A model generated the notes under the pieces. The model was not told the DNA's origin. It ran no database searches and saw only the letters and a list, made by a program, of their open reading frames with translations. From JAVKSM01 sp039583705 (GTDB lineage Bacteria > Actinomycetota > Actinomycetes > Mycobacteriales > Pseudonocardiaceae): 13,710 nucleotides of DNA. The first letter of the stretch is position 1. Each line of letters starts with the position of its first letter. This document shows, in pieces, positions 1 through 7,376 of this stretch. The stretch covers positions 1 through 13,710 of the forward strand of contig JAVKSM010000094.1 in the NCBI GenBank assembly GCA_039583705.1, given 5' to 3'. Both the position numbers and the translations under genes were made by a program.

Positions 1-19
1 GGACACCTGCCCCGGACCG

Positions 20-33
20 GACACCCCGGTGTC
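20..33 (-). terminator. possible hairpin downstream of the CHRD-like gene
   Basis: Just past the stop of the minus-strand gene the sequence reads GACACC-CC-GGTGTC, a perfect inverted repeat with 6-nt arms (5 bp plus a 4-nt loop once folded). There is no T-tract on the minus strand after it, so a factor-independent terminator is only possible. A further GGACACC copy lies at 1-7, so the element may continue outside the window. Confidence 0.3.
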
Positions 34-42
34 AGGAGCTGG

Positions 43-936
43 TCAGCGGGAGGACTTGCTCCGGCGCCGGAAGCCCAGCGCAGCGCCCGCAGCGGCCAGG
101 GCGGCACCGCCGAGGGCGAACAGGCCGACGTCCTGCACCCCAGCCGTGGACCCACCGCCGGTCTGGGCCGGTCCGGAGGGCACCGGGGAGACCTGCCCCG
201 GCGGAGGCGTCGTGGGAGACGCGGACGGGGGCGCGGAGGGCGCCGTGGCAGGCGCGGAGGGCGCCGTGGATGTCGAGGCGACGAGCTTGCCGCACAGCGC
301 CGGGGCGGTGGCCGCGAGCGGCAGTGACGGGACCAGCGGGCTCTTCTCGGTGCTGGCCGCCTTGGGGGCGGTTGCCGGGTCGATGCCGTGAACCACGATC
401 ACCGCGTTGTTGGCGTCGATCGCCTTCATGGTGTTGGCGTCGAGCTGGATGGTGCGCGAGTAGTGGTAGGACGACCCGCTCGGCGCGATCGAGATGTCGG
501 TGCCCGCCGCCGGGCTGGTGTCCCCGGTGGTCGACAGCGTGGTCTGGATCGCGCCGTAGTCCGGCTGGGCCTCCGGGGTGCTGATCACCCCGTCCTTGTT
601 GGCGTCCGCCGACGCCGTCGGGCACGTTCCCATCGCCAAGCCGTGGATGTGCTGGACGTGGGGGAAGGGCTTTCCCATGAACGTCGAAGCGAGCCCGTGC
701 ACGTCCTCGGTGATGGTGGCAGTGGTGCCGTTCAGCGCCAGTGTCAAGGTTCCGCCGGCGCTGTTCGCGCCATTGAGCGGAACGGGCGCCAGGGTGGCGG
801 TGTAGGTCTGCGTCGGGGTTGCGGACGGAGACGGGGTTGCGGAGCCCTGCGCGAACGCTGGGGCTGCCGCGCCCACCATCGGCAGCGCCACCAGAGGGGC
901 GGCCGCTGCCAAGGCCAGCATCTTGCGCATTGCCAT
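43..936 (-). CDS. secreted CHRD-like protein with EF-hand-type loop and C-terminal membrane/wall anchor
   Basis: This 297-aa exported protein has no known enzymatic role. Residues 1-29 form a clear signal peptide (basic start, Ala-rich core, AFA|Q cleavage site). Residues about 44-218 form a beta-rich region resembling CHRD domains, with an HVQHIHG motif (H93, H96, H98), a second His at 183 and two cysteines (C105, C215) that could pair. Residues 111-122 (DANKDGVISTPE) fit the 12-residue EF-hand calcium loop pattern, with acidic or polar ligands at 1, 3, 5, 9 and 12. Residues 219-258 are a Pro/Ser/Ala/Thr linker, followed by PAQTGGG, a hydrophobic segment at about 269-288 and a basic tail RRRSK. 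This layout resembles a sorted wall protein, but the canonical LPXTG is absent. The ATG at 936 was chosen because GAGGAG lies 5-6 nt upstream; an ATG at 930 is also possible. The CHRD assignment is by pattern only. Confidence 0.72.
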   Translation of the reverse strand: MAMRKMLALAAAAPLVALPMVGAAAPAFAQGSATPSPSATPTQTYTATLAPVPLNGANSAGGTLTLALNGTTATITEDVHGLASTFMGKPFPHVQHIHGLAMGTCPTASADANKDGVISTPEAQPDYGAIQTTLSTTGDTSPAAGTDISIAPSGSSYHYSRTIQLDANTMKAIDANNAVIVVHGIDPATAPKAASTEKSPLVPSLPLAATAPALCGKLVASTSTAPSAPATAPSAPPSASPTTPPPGQVSPVPSGPAQTGGGSTAGVQDVGLFALGGAALAAAGAALGFRRRSKSSR

Positions 937-1183
937 CAATTCTCCTCGCTTCGAAGCAGGGACGGGTCTTCGTTGCTGGTACCCGCCATAGCAGGGCGTA
1001 CGCACGCGACCGTCTTCCGGTTCACCTGGCAGTGTTTTGCTTGACCTGTTCCCTATTCGGCCCAGAACGCCTATCCGCCCCCAGAACGCCTGATGCCGTC
1101 CCTACCCCCCATATGCTGGGCATAACATGATCAACAGGACTGCGAGGAGCAGCTCGCCTACGGGAAGGAGACGGGCGCGGTCC
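937..1183. other. spacer between ClC 3' end and CHRD-like gene start
   Basis: This 247-bp stretch has no credible gene. It carries the presumed promoter of the minus-strand CHRD-like gene and the 3' flank of the ClC gene. Visible structure includes a direct repeat at 1054-1091, a short inverted repeat TATGC-TGG-GCATA at 1112-1124, and GCGAG/CTCGC arms at 1142-1157 that could act as a weak terminator for the ClC gene. I could not place a convincing -35/-10 pair. Confidence 0.5.
1054..1091. repeat. two-copy direct repeat (19/20 bp) upstream of the CHRD-like gene
   Basis: The core CCCAGAACGCC occurs at 1061-1071 and again at 1080-1090, each preceded by TATYCG-type sequence and followed by T. 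The units are 1054-1072 and 1072-1091. The 19-bp spacing is close to two helical turns, which would suit two regulator molecules bound on one face of the DNA. It sits about 120 bp upstream of the CHRD-like start. Confidence 0.55.
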
Positions 1184-3397
1184 TCACCCCGGCGGCCCTG
1201 GTGTCGGCGGCCCTGGTGTCGGCGGCCCTGGTGTCGGCGGCCCTGGTGGTGGTTGCCCTGGTGGTGGTTGCCCTGGTGGTGGTTGCCGTTCGCCGCGGAC
1301 GAGATCGGTGACCTCGTCGGCGTGCTCGGCGGGTACCAGCAGGGTGAGCCGGTCGCCCTGCTGCAGGCGCGTGTCGTCGGTGGCGGTGAGCGGTTGGCCG
1401 TCCCGGCGCACGGCGATGAGCAACGAGGACGGCGGCCAGGGAATCTCGGCGACGGCTTGGCCGGCGGGTGGGGTGTCCTCGGTGAGGGCGAGGTCGACGA
1501 TGCGGTAGTCCTGCAGCCGGGTCAGGAGCCGCTCCGCTGGTGGATCCGAGCCGGGCGCGCCGCTTGGCACCGGCACGGGGCGCCTCGGCGGGAACGCCGC
1601 CACGGGGTGCCGGAGCACGACGGGCTCCGTCGGTGTCTCGGCCTGCTGGACCCCCCGGTGCAGCCGATCGTTGTAGGCGGCCAGCACGTCCCGATGGGTG
1701 AGCCAGCCGACTACCCGGTCTCCGTCGGTCGCGACGACCGGTAGCCCGGTGTGCTCGTGCTGGACCAGCAGCGCGAGGGCCTGCTCGAGGTTCTGTCCGG
1801 GGGTGAGCGTGGGCACTGCCTGCGCGAGCGTGCCGGCCGTGGCTTCCAGTGCGTTGTCCCGCACGCTCTGCTCGACTTCGCGGGCGGTGACCGTGCCGCG
1901 GTAGGCCCCTGCCTGGTCGACGACCGGCAGCGCGTCGCGGTGCTCGCCGGCCAGCCGGTCGATGACGACGTTCAGCGGTAGGTCGCGGGCGAGTGCGTCG
2001 GGCAGCGGCTGCATCGCGTCGGCCACGGTCAGCAGCTCCATGAGGTTCACGGCCCGGCCGCGCAGCAGGTCGATGCCGCGGCGGCGCAGCTTGAGGGTGT
2101 AGATGGTGTCCTTGCTCAGCAGGTTGCTCACCCGCGTGGCCAGCGCGATCGCGACCATCAGCGGCAGGATGACCGTGTAGTCGCCGGTCAACTCGAAGAT
2201 GATCAGCACCGCGGTGATCGGGGCGCGGGCGGCGCCGGCGAACACCGCGCCCATTCCGACGAGCCCGTAGGCGCCGGCCGGGCCGACGACGCCCCCGAAG
2301 AGCTGGTGGGCGAGGCGGCCGAAGGCGGTGCCGAGCATCGCGCCCATGAACAGCGACGGGGCGAACACACCGCCCGAGCCGCCGATCCCGATGGTCAGGC
2401 TGGTCGCGACGATCTTCCCGACCAGCAGGACGACAAGGAACCACAGCACGTAGTGGCCGCGGACGCCTGCCTCCAGCACCGGGTATCCCACTCCGTACAT
2501 CTGCGGCAACGCCAGCAGCAGCAGGCCCAGCAGCACCCCGCCGGCGGCGGGCCGCAGCCACTCCGGTCCGCGCCACAGCCGGTCGAGCAGGTCCTCGGTG
2601 CCGTAGAGCGCCTTGATGAACCCGACCCCGACGAAGGCAGCCACGAGGCCGAGGCCGGCGTAGAGCAGGTAGTCGGTCGGTGAGGCCAGGTGGAAGGTGG
2701 GCAGGCGCAGGAACGAGGTGGCGCCGAACGCCGCCCGGCCGATCACGTCGGCGGTGACCGAGGCGAGGACCACCACCCCGAACGCCTCGGTCCGGAAGTC
2801 CCGCAGGATCAGCTCCAGGGCGAAGAACACCCCGGCGATCGGCGCGTTGAACGTCGCCGAGATCCCGCCGGCCGCGCCGCATGCCACCAGCAGCCGCAGC
2901 CGGGCATCGGAGATCCTCAGCACCTGACCGATGCTCGACCCGAGCGCGGAGCCGATCTGCACGATCGGACCTTCCCTGCCGACCGACCCGCCGGCGCCGA
3001 TGCACAGGGCGGACGCCAACGACTTCACGATGGCGACCTGCGGGCCGATCCGCCCGCCCCGCTCGGCGATCGCCAACATCACCTCGGGCACGCCGTGGCC
3101 GCGGGCTTCCTTGGCGAAGCGGTCCACGATCGGTCCGTAGACCAGGCCACCGACGACCGGGACCAGGACGACGAAGAAAATGCCCAGTCCGGGGAGGTGC
3201 GGGCTGGGGACCCGGCCGGCGTCGCTGTAGTCGGCCCGGCCGGTGAAGGCCTCGGTGACGATGAGGATCAGGTATCGGAAGCCCACCGCACCGGCGCCCG
3301 CGCCCGCGCCCACGAGCAGCGCCAACGGCACCAGCCCCGGGGCGGCACCGCGCAGCCAGTCGTAGCCGCGTCGGCGGACGTCGGCGGGGATATGCAC
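1184..3397 (-). CDS. ClC-family chloride channel/transporter with CBS pair and RCK_C-like domain
   Basis: This 737-aa membrane protein moves anions across the cytoplasmic membrane. Residues about 15-440 form the ClC core: GHGVPEV at 100-106 (filter region, His where many relatives have Ser), GREGP at 140-144 with gating Glu142, FNAPIAG at 183-189, GGVFAP at 342-347 and Tyr433 aligning with the central pore tyrosine. The 'internal proton glutamate' position, right after Glu195, is Leu196, as in channel-type members. Two CBS domains follow (about 457-515 and 522-580), then an RCK_C/TrkA_C-like domain (about 622-700) and a Pro/Gly tail (704-737) of PPPGQ and PPTPG repeats. The start is GTG at 3397; no good Shine-Dalgarno is near, but GATACT lies 6 nt upstream, so a leaderless message is possible. 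It lies 32 bp downstream of the 155-aa gene on the same strand and may be co-transcribed with the sigma operon. Confidence 0.93.
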   Translation of the reverse strand: MHIPADVRRRGYDWLRGAAPGLVPLALLVGAGAGAGAVGFRYLILIVTEAFTGRADYSDAGRVPSPHLPGLGIFFVVLVPVVGGLVYGPIVDRFAKEARGHGVPEVMLAIAERGGRIGPQVAIVKSLASALCIGAGGSVGREGPIVQIGSALGSSIGQVLRISDARLRLLVACGAAGGISATFNAPIAGVFFALELILRDFRTEAFGVVVLASVTADVIGRAAFGATSFLRLPTFHLASPTDYLLYAGLGLVAAFVGVGFIKALYGTEDLLDRLWRGPEWLRPAAGGVLLGLLLLALPQMYGVGYPVLEAGVRGHYVLWFLVVLLVGKIVATSLTIGIGGSGGVFAPSLFMGAMLGTAFGRLAHQLFGGVVGPAGAYGLVGMGAVFAGAARAPITAVLIIFELTGDYTVILPLMVAIALATRVSNLLSKDTIYTLKLRRRGIDLLRGRAVNLMELLTVADAMQPLPDALARDLPLNVVIDRLAGEHRDALPVVDQAGAYRGTVTAREVEQSVRDNALEATAGTLAQAVPTLTPGQNLEQALALLVQHEHTGLPVVATDGDRVVGWLTHRDVLAAYNDRLHRGVQQAETPTEPVVLRHPVAAFPPRRPVPVPSGAPGSDPPAERLLTRLQDYRIVDLALTEDTPPAGQAVAEIPWPPSSLLIAVRRDGQPLTATDDTRLQQGDRLTLLVPAEHADEVTDLVRGERQPPPGQPPPGQPPPGPPTPGPPTPGPPTPGPPG
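1191..1290 (-). repeat. 15-bp tandem repeats encoding the ClC proline-rich tail
   Basis: On the plus strand the unit GTGTCGGCGGCCCTG occurs three times (1201-1245), with a partial copy at 1191-1200. A second unit, GTGGTGGTTGCCCTG, follows three times (1246-1290, the last diverged at its end). They encode the PPTPG and PPPGQ pentapeptide repeats at the C-terminus. Identical adjacent copies suggest recent slippage and likely copy-number variation between strains. The period is a multiple of three, so changes keep the reading frame. Confidence 0.95.
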
Positions 3398-3429
3398 ACC
3401 AGCAGTATCGCGCCCTCGATCTGGCGGAC

Positions 3430-3897
3430 TCAGAACCTGGCCCAGGGGGTGGTGAAGCTGGCTCCCCCTGCCGTGCGGCAGCGCAGCCGCATGAGGCTGG
3501 CGGGCACCGGCTTGATGAGGAACCGCCCGAGGTCGTCCGCCTCGGCCCGGCAGCCGGCTCCCGCCGGGACCTCCGCCTCGATGCCGAGCGACTGGGGTGG
3601 CAGAACCTGTCCGATGAGGCAGTCACCCGTGACGTCGACTTCGATGGACAGCCCGGGGCCCTCGTAGACGAGGATCCGGCCGACCGGGGTGCCGGAACGT
3701 ACGCGCGCCAGGAGCGTCTCGTCCAGGTCCGAGTCGTAGATGAGCGTGGCCAGCTCGGCGTCCACCGTCCGCCAGGTGTACAGCGACTTCGCCGCTGCCA
3801 CCACCTTGGGTGGTGGCAGGGCCATGTCCCGCAGCGCCTCCCGGAGATCCTCGAGCAGCGACTCGTCATCATCCCACCGGGCCACCATCACGCTCAC
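3430..3897 (-). CDS. 155-aa sigma-factor-associated protein of unknown function
   Basis: A predicted cytosolic protein with no signal peptide or membrane segment. Residues about 10-58 look helical and include a conserved-looking LYTWRTVDAELATLIYDS stretch. Residues about 70-140 look like a small beta-sandwich of the carboxypeptidase-regulatory/transthyretin type (GLSIEVDVTG, then DLGRFLIKPVPASLMRLRC). The start is GTG at 3897, whose GTGA overlaps the sigma stop codon, so translation is probably coupled; an ATG three codons on is the alternative. The one-to-one coupling suggests it works on or with the sigma factor, for instance as an anti-sigma factor, an adaptor or a protease substrate. It lacks the HxxxCxxC zinc anti-sigma motif. 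I recognise the family as a recurrent neighbour of ECF sigma genes in actinobacteria, but know of no assigned function. Confidence 0.85.
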   Translation of the reverse strand: MSVMVARWDDDESLLEDLREALRDMALPPPKVVAAAKSLYTWRTVDAELATLIYDSDLDETLLARVRSGTPVGRILVYEGPGLSIEVDVTGDCLIGQVLPPQSLGIEAEVPAGAGCRAEADDLGRFLIKPVPASLMRLRCRTAGGASFTTPWARF

Positions 3898-4490
3898 CGT
3901 CCCACTTCGAGCTTCGGTCCCCCGATGCCGGCCATCAGCGCCGCGACCGGTGGGCTATCCCGCAGTTTGTCCAGGCAACGGCGGCGGGTCGGTCCGATGC
4001 TTCCGGTGGGCATGTCGAGCAGCCTACTGATCTCGCCGTAGGACGGCGTCGGGTCAGCCGCCAGCAGGGTGAGCAACTGTCGGCAGTGCTGGGGCAGCCC
4101 GGCCAGCCCTTCCCGCAGGGCTTGCGCCCGCTCCAGATCCAGGACCCGCCGCTCGGGGTCGGTGTACTCCGGGTCCTCGGGCAGCTCGCGGTCCAGCTCA
4201 CCGGAGCTGTGGTAGCGCTGCGCCCCGCGGAGGATCCGCAGGCATTCGCGCCGGGTGGTGGTGGTCAGCCAGCCGACCAGGGCCTCGGGCTCCCGGATGC
4301 GGGTGAGTTGTTCCAGGAGGCGCAGCCACACGGTCTGGCTCACGTCGGCGGCATCGGCGTCATCGAGCCGGAACCGACGACAGACCAGCCAGACCAGGCG
4401 CGCGTAGCGGTCGACCAGTGTCTCCCACGCCGCCGACTCACCCTGCGCCGCTGCCGCCAGCAGCGCGGCAACTGGAGTGTCGTCCGTCAT
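3894..4490 (-). CDS. ECF (sigma-70 family) RNA polymerase sigma factor
   Basis: This 198-aa protein directs RNA polymerase to specific promoters. Sigma region 2 spans about residues 21-88 (ETLVDRYARLVWLVCRRF, then DVSQTVWLRLLEQL and the WLTTTTRRECLRILR helix). A linker at about 90-118 is rich in acidic residues, and region 4 spans about 120-177 with an HTH (SYGEISRLLDMPTGSIGPTRRRCLDKL). There is no C-terminal extension or membrane segment, as expected for a compact ECF sigma. ATG 4490 was chosen because it begins a normal N-terminus and has GGGAGGGG about 10 nt upstream; the frame stays open further upstream, but that part looks non-coding. It lies 190 bp downstream of the CHAT gene on the same strand and overlaps the next gene by 4 nt. 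No typical zinc-type anti-sigma gene is nearby. Confidence 0.93.
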   Translation of the reverse strand: MTDDTPVAALLAAAAQGESAAWETLVDRYARLVWLVCRRFRLDDADAADVSQTVWLRLLEQLTRIREPEALVGWLTTTTRRECLRILRGAQRYHSSGELDRELPEDPEYTDPERRVLDLERAQALREGLAGLPQHCRQLLTLLAADPTPSYGEISRLLDMPTGSIGPTRRRCLDKLRDSPPVAALMAGIGGPKLEVGR

Positions 4491-4680
4491 CGCGGTCGAT
4501 CCCCTCCCGCCGACCTGGCCTCCGCCTGCGGTGACACTGGTCGGCAGACGTCGCGGGCCTGCCTGACAGAGTGGAGCGCCGAGGACGGAAGAAAGATACA
4601 TCCGGGGGGCGCCACCACGTAGCGGCCGCGGCATCGCGGCACCGCTCGGGACAAAGCGCCGTCGCGCGGGAGTGCCTGCC

Positions 4681-7296
4681 TCAGCCGCCGCCGAGCACCA
4701 GGAAGGAGAACGCGGTCGCCAGCGACACCGGGTCGTCCCCATTCTCGGCTCGTGCGTCGCGCAGGGCCTCGGGAAGCCGGGCGCCATCCCTGATCCGCTT
4801 GTGCAGTGCGTGCATCAACGGAACGGTCGCCGCGTCGTTGACCTGCACCAGGCTGGCGACGATGCCGACCGTGCCCAGCAGGGCCAGCGTGGCCGCCAAG
4901 CCCAGCAGCTCGTCGGCGCCCACGGGGGCGGACAGCCCGGACTCGCAGCTGGACAGGACGAGCCAGTATGGCGCGCGTCGGAGATGCTCGAAGTCGTAGA
5001 CCGTCAACGGTCCGTCATCGAGCTGTAGCGAGGAGAACAACGGGGAGTCCCGGCGGAAGCACCCGTGCGCGGCGACATGGGCGAGCCAGACGCCGTCGAG
5101 TGCGGCGAGGACCCGGGCTGCGGTGGCGGTGCCGGCACCGAGGAGCGACACCGACTCGTAGAGGTCGGCCAGCCCCGCCACCTCACCGCCGGCGGTGGCC
5201 AGTCCCGGGCCCACCACGACGGCGACCTCCCGGGTCGGCGGCGGTGGAGCCGACCGGGCGCGCAGCCACATGGTCGATGACGGGGCGACGGTGACGGCGG
5301 TGGCGCGCAGCGCGGGCAGGACCGACCACGGGACAGCCTGCAAGGTGCTGGGTGGGACGACGACGACCTCCGCGGCGTGCAGCCGACCTGCGGCCGGTCC
5401 GAGCAGCACCTGCTGCAGTCGTCGCCCGGTCGCTTCGAGCACCTCGACGGCGGCCCGGGCGCGCTGGACCGGCGCGCCGTAGGAGAGTCGTTGCAACGCG
5501 GCCCGGGCGAACTCCACCTCCCGGGTGGCGTCGTCCAGGGACCCGGCGGGGTAGTGGCAGACTCGGCCATCGCCGACCAGCAGCGCGTGCAGGCGACCGT
5601 CCACGGTCACGAGCTGAACCAGTTGGGCCGAACCGAGCTCCCGTAGCAGCGCCGCCACGTCCAACCGGCCGACGCCGCCAGCACCGTCACTCGGCGTCTG
5701 GAGCAGCCGGGCCCGCACCGCCCGCTCGAGCCGGCGCCGCTCGCGTTCCAATGTCGCGGTCGGCCGGCGCTCAGCCTGGTTCTCGACGATCTGGGCGGCC
5801 ACGGCTCGCAGCGCCGCGAGGTCCGCGGCATGCCCGTCCCGCGGCGTGGAACGCCCCGGGACGGGAATCGCCAAAGCCGTGGCCCGCCACCGCTCGCTCC
5901 ACCTGAGGAGCTGACGTGGCTGCCCGCGGGCAAGGACGTGTCGCTGCGCGAGCGCGACGAGCTCGGTTCCGTGCCGCGTCGCGAGAGCGCGAAGCTCCGA
6001 GGCTCCCAGCGTCAGCCGGTGCTCGTCGACCAGGTCCAGCCCACGGCCGCACGCCAGCAGCATCCGGCGACGATCTCCGGTCGCCTCGGCCCGCAGCGCC
6101 TCCGCCAGCCAGCCACCCGCACGGCTGACGGGCGGCCCACGGCGCCGGGAACGCGCGGCAGTCTCGAGATGACCGGAGGCGTCGGTGGTGCGACCCAGGG
6201 CCATCGCGAGCCGCCCCGCGAACAGGTGGGCATGACTCGCCTCCGGCGACGCCAGGTCGTCCAGGGCAGCAGCGACTGCCGCTGCCGTATGCAACAAGCG
6301 TGGGCTCGCGGCACCGGTGGCCGACCGTGCCTGGAGGCCGACGAAGCGGGCATGGGCGGACTGCCACGACCTGTGCTGGGCGCGGAACAGCCGCAGGGCG
6401 GCGTCGGAACGCTGCCGCGCAGTCTGCGGGTCGGCTGCCGAGAGCGCCGCCTCGGCCGCGGCGAGCAGCAGCTCGGCCTTCTTGAGGATCTCACCGCGGC
6501 TGTCTCGTATGTGACGGATGGAGGCGTCGGCCTCGCGCAGCGCCTCCAGTGGCAGCCCGGCGGCCAGCAGCACGCCACACCGGTCCAGGGCGAGGTCGGG
6601 CCAGTGCATCCCGAGCAGCTCGTACCGCCGCCCCGCATCGTCGAGATGGCGCAGCGCCGCCGGTAGGTCACCAGACCGGAAGGCGATCAACCCGCGGTTG
6701 TGGACTGCTGTCGCGGTTTCGAACTCCTGGCCGGCCTCACCGAACGCCCGCTCCGCGCGGAGCAGGTCCCGGTTTGCCAGGTCGGTGCGGCCCAGCGCGA
6801 GGTGGACCATGCCGCGCCAGGTCAGGGCGCGCGCCTCCCAGACCGTGTCCCCCGCCGCGCGCAACATGGCCAGAGCCGCACGGAGATCCTCCAACGCCTC
6901 GTCGTGCCGCCCGAGATGCACCAACGCGATCCCCCGTCGCGTCCGGATCCGCGCCGACAGGAGGCCCTGGGCCTGGCGACGAGCGGAGTCGAGGGCGGCC
7001 AGCCCGGCGCTGGTCCGGCCGGCCCGGACCAGGGCGGTGCCGAGGGTGGCGAGCACGTCGGCTTCCCGCTCCCGCGACGCGGCGGCGCGGGCCAGGTGCC
7101 GGGCCCGACGCAGCTCCCTGATAGCCGGGCCGAGCTCACCGGAGTCGCGCAGCACGATGCCGAGCACGTGCCGGGCGACGCACGCGACGTATGGCCCGGG
7201 ACGCCGCGCCAGGAGTCCACGTGCCCTGGCCACGGCCTCCCGCGGCCGCGAGAGTGCCAGGGGGAGCAGCTCCAGCAGGTCATCCGGTGGGGTCAC
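4681..7296 (-). CDS. TPR-CHAT caspase-like protease
   Basis: This 871-aa soluble protein joins a long helical repeat region to a CHAT (Caspase HetF Associated with TPRs) protease domain. Residues about 10-450 show tandem TPR-like helical hairpins (repeated patterns such as ALVHLGRHDEALEDLRAAL). A helical linker follows, and the CHAT domain covers about 545-871. The catalytic pair is present: His744 in HVAAHGCF and Cys784 in LVLSSCESG, so it should be an active cysteine peptidase. CHAT proteases act on specific protein partners and are often triggered through the TPR part. The GTG at 7296 was chosen because GGGGAAGG lies 4-7 nt upstream and because longer forms would overlap the divergent protease gene; GTG 7299 is an alternative. 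It diverges from the S8 protease gene by 80 bp and lies upstream of the sigma gene, suggesting one functional unit. Confidence 0.92.
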   Translation of the reverse strand: MTPPDDLLELLPLALSRPREAVARARGLLARRPGPYVACVARHVLGIVLRDSGELGPAIRELRRARHLARAAASREREADVLATLGTALVRAGRTSAGLAALDSARRQAQGLLSARIRTRRGIALVHLGRHDEALEDLRAALAMLRAAGDTVWEARALTWRGMVHLALGRTDLANRDLLRAERAFGEAGQEFETATAVHNRGLIAFRSGDLPAALRHLDDAGRRYELLGMHWPDLALDRCGVLLAAGLPLEALREADASIRHIRDSRGEILKKAELLLAAAEAALSAADPQTARQRSDAALRLFRAQHRSWQSAHARFVGLQARSATGAASPRLLHTAAAVAAALDDLASPEASHAHLFAGRLAMALGRTTDASGHLETAARSRRRGPPVSRAGGWLAEALRAEATGDRRRMLLACGRGLDLVDEHRLTLGASELRALATRHGTELVALAQRHVLARGQPRQLLRWSERWRATALAIPVPGRSTPRDGHAADLAALRAVAAQIVENQAERRPTATLERERRRLERAVRARLLQTPSDGAGGVGRLDVAALLRELGSAQLVQLVTVDGRLHALLVGDGRVCHYPAGSLDDATREVEFARAALQRLSYGAPVQRARAAVEVLEATGRRLQQVLLGPAAGRLHAAEVVVVPPSTLQAVPWSVLPALRATAVTVAPSSTMWLRARSAPPPPTREVAVVVGPGLATAGGEVAGLADLYESVSLLGAGTATAARVLAALDGVWLAHVAAHGCFRRDSPLFSSLQLDDGPLTVYDFEHLRRAPYWLVLSSCESGLSAPVGADELLGLAATLALLGTVGIVASLVQVNDAATVPLMHALHKRIRDGARLPEALRDARAENGDDPVSLATAFSFLVLGGG

Positions 7297-7376
7297 CACA
7301 CCTTCCCCGCTCACCCGGGTGATGCTAGACAGAGCAGCTACCGCGACTGGAGCCGCGAACGTCACAGGGGGGAAGC
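7297..7376. promoter_or_regulatory. divergent control region between TPR-CHAT and S8 protease genes
   Basis: Only 80 bp separate the two start codons, so promoters for both genes must overlap here or lie inside the genes. On the minus strand TAGCAT (7322-7327) fits the actinobacterial TANNNT -10 pattern upstream of CHAT. The plus side shows a strong AGGGGGGAAG ribosome binding site before GTG 7377. No unambiguous ECF-type -35/-10 pair was found by eye. Confidence 0.5.

Noticed and set aside
1158..3872. Long minus-strand open frame of about 900 codons over the ClC and 155-aa genes
   Set aside because: It is Arg/Pro-rich with no family features, while the overlapping frames encode clear ClC motifs. 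Long shadow frames are expected at this GC content.
4491..4787. Upstream extension of the sigma factor to 4787
   Set aside because: The extension would overlap the CHAT 3' end and has no conserved sequence; ATG 4490 gives a normal ECF N-terminus.
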